This document shows positions 42,892 through 52,006 of a DNA stretch of 64,000 nucleotides, piece by piece (within the stretch, counting starts at the first letter, position 1; each line of letters begins with the position of its first letter). Made by a program: the position numbers and the translations under genes. The stretch is from Nocardiopsis sp. ATB16-24 (GTDB lineage: Bacteria > Actinomycetota > Actinomycetes > Streptosporangiales > Streptosporangiaceae): the NCBI RefSeq assembly GCF_030271535.1, contig NZ_JASCXJ010000009.1, forward strand, positions 1 to 64,000, in the 5' to 3' direction. Under the pieces are notes generated by a model that did no database searches, was not told the origin of the DNA, and was given only the letters and a program-made list of their open reading frames with translations.

Positions 42892-43743
42892 CTAATTACG
42901 GGAGGGCGAGTCCGTGCCCACCTCCTTGCGCAGCTGCTCCAACACGCCGGCCAGGAGCCGGGACACGTGCATCTGGGAGTAGCCGAGGCGGTCGGCGATC
43001 TCGGACTGGGTGTGGTCTCCGAAGAACCTCAACAGCAGGATCTTGCGTTCACGTTCGGGCAGGCGGGCCAGGGCCGGCTTGAGGGACTCACGCTCGACCA
43101 CCCGCTCCAGGGCCCGGTCCTCACTGCCCAGGTGGTCCTCCAGACGGGCGCCCTCCTGTCCGTCGGAGTCGGAGGAGTCCGGCGCGTCCAGCGACAGAGA
43201 GCGATAGGACTCCGAGACCTGGGTCAGCTCGCTGACCTCGGCCTCGGACAGGCCCATCTCCTGGGCCAGTTCGGCGATGGTGGGGGTGCGTGCGTGCTCC
43301 TGCTGGAACTCACCGATGATGCGTCGGAGCTTGACGCGGTTCTCCTGGTGACGTCTGGGCACGCGCACGGCCCAGGTGTGGTCGCGAAAGTGCCGCTTGA
43401 TCTCGCCGGTGACCGTGGGAAGCAGGTAGGAGATGAACGGCTTGCCACGGTCGGGGTCGTAACCGCGTACGGCCTTGACCAGTCCGACCATGGCGGTCTG
43501 CTTCAGGTCCTCCAACGGCTCGCCGCGCCCCCCGTAGCGGCGAGCGATCTTGTTGATCAGCGGTTGGTAGAGCACGACGACGCGTTCGCGCAATCTGTTG
43601 GCCCGCGGGTCCCCCTCACTCAGCCCTCGGAGCTCTGACAACAACTCCTCGGCCGAGACCTCCTCAGCCGCTCTACGCGGTCTGGGAATTACGGGCGTGT
43701 GATTGGTTGTGTTCTGGGACACATGGGAAGCGATAGCGGACAA
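42892..43743 (-). CDS. RNA polymerase sigma factor, SigF/SigB family
   Basis: A 283-residue group 3 sigma factor. Region 2 (about 62-135) contains LEDLKQTAMVGLVKAVRGYDPDRGKPFISYLLPTVTGEIKRHFRD; region 3 (145-200) has TPTIAELAQEMGLSEAEVSEL; region 4 (225-275) has LPERERKILLLRFFGDHTQSEIADRLGYSQMHVSRLL. It directs polymerase to stress or development promoters. The frame starts with TTG 43743 (GGGGGG upstream); GTG 43722 is an alternative. The nearby HATPase may be its anti-sigma factor. Confidence 0.93.
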   Translation of the reverse strand: MSAIASHVSQNTTNHTPVIPRPRRAAEEVSAEELLSELRGLSEGDPRANRLRERVVVLYQPLINKIARRYGGRGEPLEDLKQTAMVGLVKAVRGYDPDRGKPFISYLLPTVTGEIKRHFRDHTWAVRVPRRHQENRVKLRRIIGEFQQEHARTPTIAELAQEMGLSEAEVSELTQVSESYRSLSLDAPDSSDSDGQEGARLEDHLGSEDRALERVVERESLKPALARLPERERKILLLRFFGDHTQSEIADRLGYSQMHVSRLLAGVLEQLRKEVGTDSPSRN

Positions 43744-44242
43744 GAGAAAACCCCCCGGTGCTCTGTCCTGTGTGTTCCTGGTATAGCTGCCTGGCTGGCA
43801 GGCCCCAGTCGTGCGCCCCGCTCACGGTCGGCGTCCAAGCCCCGTGACCGGGCGGTAGCGCCCGTGGTGCGCACAGTACGTTCCCTCAGAAACGTCTTCA
43901 AAAGCCGTGGGGCAAAATTTTGTTGTCGAGCGACAACTGTTCACGGTATCCGCGCAGGTCAGGGCGGTCGAGTGTGACGCAAGACATCATCTCTACACCC
44001 TTTCCCCCGAAAGTCGCGCGAGGAGGCGGCGAGCCGCCGCCCCGCCCTGCGCCCTGAGCGCGAACACTACGTGTCGGCATACCTCGAAGACGAGAGACAA
44101 AACGCTCTTATCATCTTTTTTCTTTTCTCGAACATAGGATCGATAAATGTGGGCCCGCCAAACACCGGGCACGTGTCGACCATCCTTCGGCCACGAACCG
44201 ATCGGCAAGCGACCGAAACTCTCCCGAAAGGGAGAACGACGA
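43744..44242. other. 499-bp region upstream of the sigma factor gene
   Basis: No gene supported. A/T-rich patches at 43910-43945 and 44090-44150. Contains the dyad reported separately. Confidence 0.4.
43922..43937. promoter_or_regulatory. 16-bp dyad GTTGTCG-AG-CGACAAC
   Basis: Perfect 7-bp arms with a 2-base spacer, 180 bases upstream of the sigma factor start, in A/T-rich surroundings. A candidate operator for that gene; the regulator is unknown. Confidence 0.4.
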
Positions 44243-44273
44243 GGGGCGCCCCGCGCTGTGCGCGGGACGCCCC
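44243..44273 (-). terminator. terminator of the RND transporter gene
   Basis: 14-base arms GGGGCGCCCCGCGC and GCGCGGGACGCCCC (13 of 14 pair) with a 3-base loop, 23 bases after the RND stop. Confidence 0.85.
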
Positions 44274-44296
44274 TTCCCCCGATTCTCGAAACCGGG

Positions 44297-47200
44297 TCAG
44301 CCGACCGTCTGCCTGCTGCGTGCGGCCTCCTCTTCGGTTCCTTCCCCGACCGTGGCCCCGCGGCCCGCCCTGCGCTCGCGGCGGGCCTGCCTACGGACCT
44401 CGCGGCGCCGGCGCCCCCACTCCACCAGCTGGTAGAGGACGGGCACCAGGATCAGCGTGAGCAGGGTGGAGGTCACCAGACCGCCGATCACCACGATGGC
44501 GACCGGGCCGGAGACGAACGCTCCACCGCCCGCCAGACCGGTGGCCATCGGCACGAGCGCGGCGATGGTGCCCACCGCCGTCATGAGGATGGGCCGCAGA
44601 CGGTGCCGGGCCCCCTCCACGATCGCCTCACCGAGCGGCATGCCACGGTTCTGGTTCTGGTTGATCAGGTCCATCAACACGATGGCGTTGGTGATCACGA
44701 TGCCGATCAGCATCAGCATGCCGATCAGGGCGGCGGCACCGATCGGGGTGCCGGTCAGCATGAGCAGACCCAGCGAACCGGTCGCGGCGAACGGGACCGA
44801 GATCAGCAGCATCAGCGGCTGGAGCAGACTCTTGAACGTCGCCACCATGATCAGGTAGCAGATGACGATCGCGGCGAGGATCGCCAGCCCGATCTGGGCG
44901 AAGCCCTCGGTCTGCTCCTGGCTCACACCACCGAGGGTGGCGGTGGCGCCCTCGGGCAGGTCCAGCCCGTCCAGGGCCTGACTGATCTGAACGCTGACCC
45001 CACCCAGGTCGGAGGCGGTGGCGGCGGCGGTCACGGTGGTGCTGGTGACCCCGTCGATACGGGTGAGTTCCGGAGGCTGGAGCACCTCCTCCACCTGGGC
45101 CACATCGCCCAGGACGATGGCCTGGCCGGTGGGCGTGGTCAGCGGCAGGTCCTCCAGTTCGGCGACGGTCTGCGGCGCCTCCTCCACACGGACGACCACG
45201 TCGCGGCGGATGTCGTCGATGGTGGCGGTGCCCACGTTACGGCCGTTGAAGGCGGCCGAGACCGCCTGGCCGACCATGGCCTCGCTCATGCCGAGTTCGG
45301 CGGCCTCCTCACCGTCCACGCGCACCTCCAGCGCGGCCTGCGACTCGGTGATGCCGCTGGCCACGTCGTCGGCGCCGTCGATGGCGCGCAGTTCCTCCTC
45401 GACCATCGCCGCGGCCTCGGCCAGGGTGTCCTGGTCCTCGGCGGTGACACGCACCTCGATGGCGGAACCGCCCATGCCGCCGGTGGCGTCCAGACGCGGT
45501 TCGTACTCGGTGTCCAGCTTGGCGAACTCGGTGCGCAGCACCTCGCGGTTGCGCAGCTGGTCGGTGTCGGGGTCGGCGGTGATGGTGTAGTCGATCTGGT
45601 CCGACCCACCGCCCATCAGCGGGTTGCCGCCGATGTTGGTCTGGTAGCTGTCGATCCAGGCCATTCCCGCCAGGAGTTCCTCGACCTTGGCGGCCTCTTC
45701 GTCGGCGGCCTCCAGGGAGGTACCGGGCTCCAGTTCCTGCACGACCGCGTAGGTGTTCTGCTCGGCCTCGCCCATCCAGTCGGTCTCGGAACCGGCGGCC
45801 ATGGCCAGCGTGCCACCGAAGACGAACAGCGACGCGGTCAGGGTGATGATCGTGGCGGACCTGCGCTTGGTGGTGATCCAGCGGATGACGGGCAGGTAGG
45901 CCCGCTGCAACGGGGAGCGCTTCTCCCGCTCGATCTGCTCCAGGGTGGCGTCACCGACCTCCGCGGGACGCATGAACCAGTAGCACAGCACCGGGGTGAT
46001 GGTGAGCGCCACCAGCAGCGAACCGCCCAGGGCCAGGGAACTGGTGACCGCGAAGGGCACGAAGATCTCGCCGACCATGCCCCCGACGAAGGCCAGGGGC
46101 AGGAAGACGGCGATGGTGGCGAAGGAGGAGGAGGCCACGGCCACGGCGACCTCGCGCACGCCGTCCTTGACCGCCCGCATGCGCTCCTTGCCGTAGCTCA
46201 TGTGGCGCCCGATGTTCTCCAGGACCACGATGGAGTCGTCGACCACCCGACCGATCGCGATGGTGATGGCGGCCAGGGTCAGCATGTTCAGGGTGAACCC
46301 GAAGGCCTGCATGCCCAGGAAGGCCACGAGGATCGACACCGGGATGGAGACGGCGACGACCAGGGTGGAGCGGATGGACAACAGGAAGACCAGGATGACG
46401 ATGACCGAGGCGACCAGGCCGTAGCCGCCCGCCTCGAACATGTCGGTGATGGAGTCGTTGATGAAGGGCGCCTGGTCGAAGACCACACCGATCTCGGTGC
46501 TCGAGTCCAGCAGGTCGGACTGCTCCTCCAGGACGGAGTGGACGCCTTCGGAGATCTCGACGCTGTTGCCGTCGGGGGTGGCCATGATCATCAGGGCGAT
46601 GCTGGGGTCACCGTTCAGGCGGGCGATGCTGCTCGCCTCGGCGGTGAGGAGTTCGACGTCGGCGACCTCGGAGAGTCGGACCGGCGAAGGCGGGGCGGTC
46701 GGGGGCGCACCGGGCATCGCGGCGGAGGGGTCCACGCCCTGGGAAGGGCGCACCCACAGGTCCTCGATCGCCTCCAGGGAGGCGAGCTGCTCGCCGGTGG
46801 TGACGCTCAGGGTCCGACCGTCCTCGTCGATGGACCCCCCGGCCATGAGCATCCCACTGCCCTCCAGGGCCTGGGAGAGGTCCTCGGTGGTGATGCCGGC
46901 CTCGGCGAGTTCGTCCTCGTCCGGAGTGATCTCGATCCTCTGCTCGGGCACGCCGGACAGAGTGGCCGAGCGCACGCCGTTCACCGACTCCAGGTCGGGG
47001 ATGAGGATGTTCTCCACGCTGGAGGCCAGGGCCTGCTCGTCGCCGTCCTCGGCGCTGACGGCCAGGAGCATGGCCGGCATCATGTCCGTGCTCATCGACA
47101 TGACGGAGGTGTCGACGTCGTCGGGGAGCATGCCCGAGACCTGGTCGATGGCGACCTGCGCCTCCCGAACCAGGGCGTCCTGGTCACGGCCGTAGTCGAA

Positions 47201-47485
47201 CTCGGCCATGATCTGGGCCGTGCCCGTGCTGGAGGTGGAGGTGACGGTGTTGACCCCCTCCACCCCCTGGATCGCCTGCTCCAGGGGTTCGGTGACCTGA
47301 CCCTCCACCACCTGGGGTGTGGCGCCGGGATAGCTTCCCGTGACCATCACCATCGGGAACGAGACCTCTGGGAAGAGTTCGCGCTTGGCCGAGACTGCGG
47401 CGAGGACACCGAAGAACAGGACTGCCAGGGTGATGAGCAGGACCAGCGCCCGGTTACCGAGTGAGACGGTCGAGAGGCGGTTCAC
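44297..47485 (-). CDS. RND-family efflux permease (SwrC/AcrB-like)
   Basis: A 1062-residue HAE1-type RND permease with 12 membrane helices and two large outside loops. Visible are the N-terminal helix and ELFPEVSFP, YPGATPQVVEGQVTEPLEQ, the helix-4 pair in GRVVDDSIVVLENIGRH (the Asp-Asp proton relay) and the second-half counterpart TNAIVLMDLIN. The Lys of AcrB's NAI motif is Thr here, as in Gram-positive SwrC types. It exports lipopeptides or drugs across the single membrane; no adaptor is adjacent. GTG 47485 is chosen because GGAAGGGG lies 7 bases upstream; the frame is open further. Confidence 0.92.
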   Translation of the reverse strand: MNRLSTVSLGNRALVLLITLAVLFFGVLAAVSAKRELFPEVSFPMVMVTGSYPGATPQVVEGQVTEPLEQAIQGVEGVNTVTSTSSTGTAQIMAEFDYGRDQDALVREAQVAIDQVSGMLPDDVDTSVMSMSTDMMPAMLLAVSAEDGDEQALASSVENILIPDLESVNGVRSATLSGVPEQRIEITPDEDELAEAGITTEDLSQALEGSGMLMAGGSIDEDGRTLSVTTGEQLASLEAIEDLWVRPSQGVDPSAAMPGAPPTAPPSPVRLSEVADVELLTAEASSIARLNGDPSIALMIMATPDGNSVEISEGVHSVLEEQSDLLDSSTEIGVVFDQAPFINDSITDMFEAGGYGLVASVIVILVFLLSIRSTLVVAVSIPVSILVAFLGMQAFGFTLNMLTLAAITIAIGRVVDDSIVVLENIGRHMSYGKERMRAVKDGVREVAVAVASSSFATIAVFLPLAFVGGMVGEIFVPFAVTSSLALGGSLLVALTITPVLCYWFMRPAEVGDATLEQIEREKRSPLQRAYLPVIRWITTKRRSATIITLTASLFVFGGTLAMAAGSETDWMGEAEQNTYAVVQELEPGTSLEAADEEAAKVEELLAGMAWIDSYQTNIGGNPLMGGGSDQIDYTITADPDTDQLRNREVLRTEFAKLDTEYEPRLDATGGMGGSAIEVRVTAEDQDTLAEAAAMVEEELRAIDGADDVASGITESQAALEVRVDGEEAAELGMSEAMVGQAVSAAFNGRNVGTATIDDIRRDVVVRVEEAPQTVAELEDLPLTTPTGQAIVLGDVAQVEEVLQPPELTRIDGVTSTTVTAAATASDLGGVSVQISQALDGLDLPEGATATLGGVSQEQTEGFAQIGLAILAAIVICYLIMVATFKSLLQPLMLLISVPFAATGSLGLLMLTGTPIGAAALIGMLMLIGIVITNAIVLMDLINQNQNRGMPLGEAIVEGARHRLRPILMTAVGTIAALVPMATGLAGGGAFVSGPVAIVVIGGLVTSTLLTLILVPVLYQLVEWGRRRREVRRQARRERRAGRGATVGEGTEEEAARSRQTVG

Positions 47486-48070
47486 GTGTGCGCCCCTTCC
47501 GCTCCGGTGGCGGCATTCCCCGTCCGGGGGCGGCCCGGGACGCGGGCTCTTGCGGCCGATCTGGACATGAGAGGTTCTCGTTCCTAAGTTTCGCTGCGGA
47601 CCACGGGAGCGGGCCGCGGTGTGCTGGCCATGATGTGCGGGGGCGTCCAGCGTCCGTCGGTGCCCGAGCACCTCCGCACGTCGACTCCGGCGCGCCGTGA
47701 GGTCGGCGGAGTCCTGTGGACGTGCCGCGGTGGGGGACGGTCGGTATCCGTCCGCGGGGTGCGGGATCACCGTGCCAGGCGTGTTCGTCGGAATTTCACG
47801 CTTTCGCCGGGCGCACTACTCACCATACGTCGCGTTATATCTGGAGTCGGCCCGCCCCTGTCCGATTCAGGGGACTCTCAGGGTTCTGTCAGTCCCTTGT
47901 CAGGGTCGGCCCTGACCGGCCTCGGAGCCCTGCCCGAAGTCGGGCCGCGGTCGCCGCGGACACGGTGGAGGACGCCGTGGGGCCGGTCTTCCCAAATAAC
48001 GGACATCACAGTACGGGGTTTGGCCCCACACAGAAAGACGTGCCCTGAGGTGACCCCCGTCTCAGGGGAC
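47486..48070. other. 585-bp region upstream of the RND gene
   Basis: No gene supported. It holds the direct-repeat array (47865-47904), a hairpin GTCAGGG-TCGG-CCCTGAC (47899-47916) and, reading leftward, a TATAAC -10-like element at 47834-47839. This implies a long untranslated leader of about 340 bases for the RND gene. Confidence 0.45.
47865..47904 (-). promoter_or_regulatory. four heptamer direct repeats at 11-bp spacing
   Basis: On the plus strand ATTCAGG, TCTCAGG, TGTCAGT and TGTCAGG start at 47865, 47876, 47887 and 47898, exactly one helical turn apart. Reading toward the RND gene they are CCTGACA-like units ending 25 bases before TATAAC. OmpR/PhoB-type response regulators and SARP activators bind such arrays. 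Confidence 0.6.
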
Positions 48071-48421
48071 TCAGACCGCCCGCTGCTCCTCCAACCGCTC
48101 GCTCGACTCCTCCACCGTCTCGTGCGGGTGGGCGGTCCCCCACACCACGCTCAGAAGGTCCTCCAGGGCGTGCGCGAGGGAGGCGTCCACGAGTTCGTAA
48201 CTGACCTGACGCCCCCGCGCGGAGGTGCGCACCAACCCGCAGTCGCGCAGGCAGGCCAGGTGGTTGGAGACGTTCTGGCGGGTGAGTCCCAGTTGCTCGG
48301 CGAGTCCGGCGGGGTAGTGCGGGCCGTCGAGGAGCGCCAGGAGGAGGCGGCATCGGGTGGGATCGGCCAGAGCGCGGCCCAGTCGATGAATGGCGGACAG
48401 GCGTTGCTCGGAGGTCAACAT
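48071..48421 (-). CDS. ArsR/SmtB-type regulator of the CDF exporter
   Basis: A 116-residue winged-helix repressor: LGRALADPTRCRLLLALLDGPHYPAGLAEQLGLTRQNVSNHLACLRDCGLVRTSARGRQVSYEL and a C-terminal His-containing helix (TAHPHETVEE). Cys residues in RCRLL and CLRDCG match the metal-sensing positions of CadC/CmtR-like ArsR proteins, so zinc, cadmium or lead could be the signal. It is divergent from the CDF exporter with operator-like repeats between them. ATG 48421 or 48430; neither has a good ribosome binding site, so the message may be leaderless. Confidence 0.88.
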   Translation of the reverse strand: MLTSEQRLSAIHRLGRALADPTRCRLLLALLDGPHYPAGLAEQLGLTRQNVSNHLACLRDCGLVRTSARGRQVSYELVDASLAHALEDLLSVVWGTAHPHETVEESSERLEEQRAV

Positions 48422-48443
48422 GAAAACCATTGTACAGGGTTTG

Positions 48444-48473
48444 CTGTATAGACAGCTTAGACTGTATAAACAG
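48444..48473. promoter_or_regulatory. two CTGT-N4-ACAG palindromes, candidate ArsR operators
   Basis: CTGTATAGACAG (48444-48455) and CTGTATAAACAG (48462-48473) lie 18 bases apart in the same orientation between divergent arsR-like and CDF genes, in the only A/T-rich stretch of the gap; a related TGTACA is at 48431-48436. The layout suits a metal-released repressor covering both promoters. Confidence 0.6.
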
Positions 48474-48541
48474 TGCTGACTGAATCGTGGGCACCGTACG
48501 TTCACGGTGCCCACCAGGCGGAGGCGGACAGGGGGCGGCCG

Positions 48542-49462
48542 ATGGGCGCGGTACACGGCCATGGAGACGGGCACACGGTCACCGCAGGCGCGGCCAACAG
48601 CAGGCGGCTGGCCGTGGTCCTCGGGATGATGCTCGCCGTCGCCGTGGTCCAGGTGATCGGCGCCGCCTTCAGCGGCAGCCTCGCCCTGCTCGCCGACGCC
48701 GGGCACACCGTCACCGACTCCTTCGGAGTGGCCCTGGCCCTGGTCGCCGTATGGCTCGCCGCCCGACCGGCCACCGACGAACGCACCTTCGGTTACCAGC
48801 GGGCGGAGATCCTCGCCGCCGCCGTCAACGCGCTGGTCCTGTTCGTCCTGTGCGGGTTCATCGTCCTGGAGGCGATCGACCGGCTGCAAAGACCCGCGGA
48901 CGTGTCCGGCGCGGGAGTGGTCGTCGTCGCCGCGTTCGGACTGGCCGTGAACATCGGTGCGCTGTTCGTCCTGCGCTCGGGCGCCAAGGAGAGCCTCAAC
49001 GTCAAGGGGGCCTACCTGGAGGTCATCAGCGACGCTCTGGCCTCCGTGGGCGTCATCGCGGGCGGGACCGTGGTCTGGCTGACGGGATGGACACGGGTGG
49101 ACACCCTGGTGTCGCTGGGCATCGCGGCGATCATCGTGCCCCGTGCCTGGACGCTGCTGCGCGAGGCGGTGCACATCCTCCTGGAGGCCACGCCCAAGGA
49201 CATGGACCTGGCCGAGGTGCGCGAACACCTGCTCAGTCACCCCGCCGTACTCGACGTCCACGACCTGCACGCCTGGACCATCACCTCCGGGGTGCCCGTG
49301 ATGTCGGCGCACGTGGTGGTCGCCGAGGAGCATCTGCGCGACACCGGCCGGATGTTGGACGAGCTCCACGCATGCCTGACCGGCCACTTCGACGTCGAAC
49401 ACTCCACCCTGCAACTGGAGCCGCCCGGACACGCGGACCACGAGGGGGCCCGCCACGCCTGA
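48542..49462 (+). CDS. CDF-family divalent cation exporter
   Basis: A 306-residue cation diffusion facilitator with six helices and a cytoplasmic ferredoxin-like tail (LHAWTITSGVPVMSAHVVV). The helix-2 site is HTVTD (H-x3-D); the helix-5 site is EVISD, so the usual His of zinc CDFs is Glu here. The N-terminus is His-rich (HGHGDGH). It should pump Zn2+ or a similar ion out. ATG 48542 follows GGGGG; GTG 48473 is a longer option that would run through the operator. Confidence 0.92.
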   Translation: MGAVHGHGDGHTVTAGAANSRRLAVVLGMMLAVAVVQVIGAAFSGSLALLADAGHTVTDSFGVALALVAVWLAARPATDERTFGYQRAEILAAAVNALVLFVLCGFIVLEAIDRLQRPADVSGAGVVVVAAFGLAVNIGALFVLRSGAKESLNVKGAYLEVISDALASVGVIAGGTVVWLTGWTRVDTLVSLGIAAIIVPRAWTLLREAVHILLEATPKDMDLAEVREHLLSHPAVLDVHDLHAWTITSGVPVMSAHVVVAEEHLRDTGRMLDELHACLTGHFDVEHSTLQLEPPGHADHEGARHA

Positions 49463-49618
49463 CGGCCGGCGCCCCATGCCGACCGCGCGCGCCTCACCCA
49501 GGGGTCTACCATGCGGAAGCAGGCCGTCGACGTGCCGGTGTCGTGACCCTCTGGCACAATTCCTCGCGGTCGGCCGACAAGGGGGCACCATGGCATCCTT
49601 CCCGAACCGCGGCCAGCG

Positions 49619-51073
49619 GTGAGCACCCGTCCTCGGGGAACGGGCGTGCGAGCCTTGCTCGGGCTGGTCCGCGACCGACTCATGCCTCGAAGGGCCCTGT
49701 GGTCGACACGGCGCGTACGTGTGCACTGGCACGCTCCCCGCGAGTCCCGCATCTGGCGCAAGCCCGCACGGGTCTTCCTGCTCGCGTTCGTCACCGTGGA
49801 CCTGGTGGGCACGGGTCTGCTGATGACCCCGGCGGCCACGACCGACGCCGAGGGGCTGTCGTTCGTCGAGGCCTTCTTCACCTCCACGAGCGCGCTCTCC
49901 GTGTGCGGTCTGAGCGTGATCGACATCGGCGGAGACCTGAACGCCTTCGGTCACGGGATCGTCCTGGTCCTGATGCAGATCGGCGGGTTGGGCATCATGA
50001 CCCTGGCCTCCCTGCTGGGCACCGCGGTGATCCATCGGTTCGGGCTGCGCATGCAACTCCACGTGCAGGCCGAGACCCGGAGCCTGTGGGTGGGCGACGT
50101 TCGCGAGTTGGTCAGCCGGGTGGCGGCCGTCTTCCTGGTGCTCCAAGGAGCCACGTTCGCGCTGATCACCCCGCGGATGTGGCTGGGCTACGACATGCCG
50201 CCGGGAGAGGCCGTCTACTCGGGGCTCTTCCATGCGGTCTCGGCCTTCAACAACGCGGGGATGTCGCTGTACGACGACAGCATGATGCGCTTCTCCGGCG
50301 ACCCGTTCATCCTGCTTCCCCTGGCCTTCTCGATCATTCTCGGCGGCATCGGCCTCCCCGTCCTGCTGGAGTTGCGGCGCCGACTGGGCACACCCCGCGC
50401 CTGGAGCCTGCACACCAAGCTCACCGTCGCCACGACCTCCATCCTCTTCGTGGCCGGAGCCCTGCTGGTCACCGTGATGGAGTGGGACAACCCGGCCACA
50501 CTGGGCGAGATGGACTGGTGGGCCCGCATCACCGATGGCTTCTTCCACGGCGTGGTGCCGCGCAGCGGCGGTTTCAACGCCGTCGACACGGGCCACATGG
50601 AGGACGCCACCCTGCTGGTGACGATCATGCTCATGTTCGTCGGCAACGGCAGCGCCGGAACGGCCGGAGGGATCAAGGTCGCCACCCTCGCGGTGATCTT
50701 CCTGGTGGTCCTGGCCGAGGTCCGGGCCCAGGACAAGGTGCACGTGTTCGGCCGCCGACTCCCGCACGAGGTGGTCCGCCAGTCGCTGAGCCTGGTGTTC
50801 CTCTCCGCCACGGCGGTGGCGGTCACCACGGTCCTGCTGTTGCGCACCACCCCGTTCGGTTTCATGCCGGTGCTGTTCGAGGTGGTCTCGGCCTTCGGGG
50901 TGGTCGGTCTGTCCACCGGCATCACTCCGGACCTGGCCCCGTGGGCTCAGTCTCTGCTGGCCCTGCTCATGGTGGCCGGACGCATCGGCCCCGTCACCTT
51001 CGTGACGGCGCTCGCCTTCCGCGACCGTCTGCGCCGCTACGATCTCGCCATGGAGCGGCCGATCATCGGCTGA
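49619..51073 (+). CDS. TrkH/KtrB-family potassium transporter subunit
   Basis: A 484-residue membrane protein with four repeated helix-pore-helix units; filter-like Gly motifs are SALSVCGLS, FNNAGMSL, RSGGFNAVD and VGLSTGI. Each Gly lines the K+ path in TrkH/KtrB. It pairs with the RCK protein encoded 28 bases downstream. GTG 49619 is the annotated start; ATG 49682 is a shorter option. Confidence 0.92.
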   Translation: MSTRPRGTGVRALLGLVRDRLMPRRALWSTRRVRVHWHAPRESRIWRKPARVFLLAFVTVDLVGTGLLMTPAATTDAEGLSFVEAFFTSTSALSVCGLSVIDIGGDLNAFGHGIVLVLMQIGGLGIMTLASLLGTAVIHRFGLRMQLHVQAETRSLWVGDVRELVSRVAAVFLVLQGATFALITPRMWLGYDMPPGEAVYSGLFHAVSAFNNAGMSLYDDSMMRFSGDPFILLPLAFSIILGGIGLPVLLELRRRLGTPRAWSLHTKLTVATTSILFVAGALLVTVMEWDNPATLGEMDWWARITDGFFHGVVPRSGGFNAVDTGHMEDATLLVTIMLMFVGNGSAGTAGGIKVATLAVIFLVVLAEVRAQDKVHVFGRRLPHEVVRQSLSLVFLSATAVAVTTVLLLRTTPFGFMPVLFEVVSAFGVVGLSTGITPDLAPWAQSLLALLMVAGRIGPVTFVTALAFRDRLRRYDLAMERPIIG

Positions 51074-51101
51074 GGCCCTCCGACCCGAAGGGAAGGACCC
51101 C

Positions 51102-51773
51102 GTGCAGCAACACAGGCGCCCCACCGACAGACGTGTCCTGGTCGTGGGCCTGGGCCGGTTCGGCAGCTCGCTGGCCCTGGAGCTGATCGAACGGGGATGG
51201 GAGGTGCTGGGCGTGGACTCCAACCCTCGTCTGGTACAGACCTACGCCGACGCCCTCACCCACACCGTGATCGCCGACGCCACCGACGAGGAGGCGTTGC
51301 GCCAGGTGGGCGCCTCGCAGTTCCAGCGGGCCGTGGTGGCCATCGGCAGTCACCTGGAGGAGAGCATCCTGACCACCTCGCAACTGGTCGACATGGGGGT
51401 GTCCACCATCTGGGCGAAGGCCACGAGTCGGCGGCACGGCAGGATCCTGGAGCAGGTGGGCGCACACCACGTGGTGCTGCCCGAACACGACATGGGCGAG
51501 CGCGTGGCGCACCTGCTGTCCGGTCGGATGCTCGACTACGTGGAGCTGGAGGAAGGCTTCTCTTTGGGCAAGACCAAGGCGCCCCGGGCACTGGTCGGCA
51601 GGACGCTGCGGGAGACGCGGGTGCGTCAGCGGTACGGGGTCACCGTGGTGTCGGTCAAGAGGATGGGCGGGGAGTTCACCTACGCCACCCAGGAGACGGT
51701 GCTGAACAAGGGCGACGTGATCGTGGTGGCGGGCCGGACCGACGACGTGGAGCGCTTCTCGGAGTCGGCCTGA
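51102..51773 (+). CDS. TrkA/KtrA-family potassium uptake regulator
   Basis: A 223-residue cytoplasmic protein: RCK_N Rossmann domain with GLGRFGSSLALEL and acidic VDSN, then an RCK_C (TrkA_C) domain from about 145 (LVGRTLRETRVRQRYGVTVVSVKR). It gates the neighbouring channel subunit in response to nucleotides such as ATP or c-di-AMP. GTG start after GAAGGGAAGG. Confidence 0.93.
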   Translation: MQQHRRPTDRRVLVVGLGRFGSSLALELIERGWEVLGVDSNPRLVQTYADALTHTVIADATDEEALRQVGASQFQRAVVAIGSHLEESILTTSQLVDMGVSTIWAKATSRRHGRILEQVGAHHVVLPEHDMGERVAHLLSGRMLDYVELEEGFSLGKTKAPRALVGRTLRETRVRQRYGVTVVSVKRMGGEFTYATQETVLNKGDVIVVAGRTDDVERFSESA

Positions 51774-51972
51774 GCCACCTGGCCGGGAGACGCCCACGGG
51801 TACGGGTCGTCGTTGGTACGGGCTCCCGTCGGACATCGATCCCGTCTCCCACGGTGTGGGGACCGCTCACGGGCGCCGCACCCGCCCCATGCCTCGGTGA
51901 ACGCCCCGTCGGCGGTGGCCGATCCCTCCCACGTCTGCTCCGCCTGGGACAGCTCTCGCCAAACGGGCAAAT

Positions 51973-51987
51973 TGACAACCGTTTTCA
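51973..51987 (+). promoter_or_regulatory. Zur-like box
   Basis: TGACAACCGTTTTCA is a 15-bp near-palindrome (6 of 7 arm positions pair) close to the actinobacterial Zur consensus TGAAAATnATTTTCA, 19 bases before the znuA-like start. It predicts repression by zinc-loaded Zur. Confidence 0.7.
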
Positions 51988-52006
51988 TTTTCCTCAAAAT
52001 TGGCCC

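Noticed and set aside
44147..47464. 1105-codon open frame on the plus strand
   Set aside because: It is a shadow antisense to the RND exporter gene, with low-complexity His/Gln/Gly-rich translation and no family motif.
48487..51186. 899-codon open frame covering the CDF and ktrB genes
   Set aside because: Out of frame with the two clearly real transporters; Arg/Pro-rich shadow.
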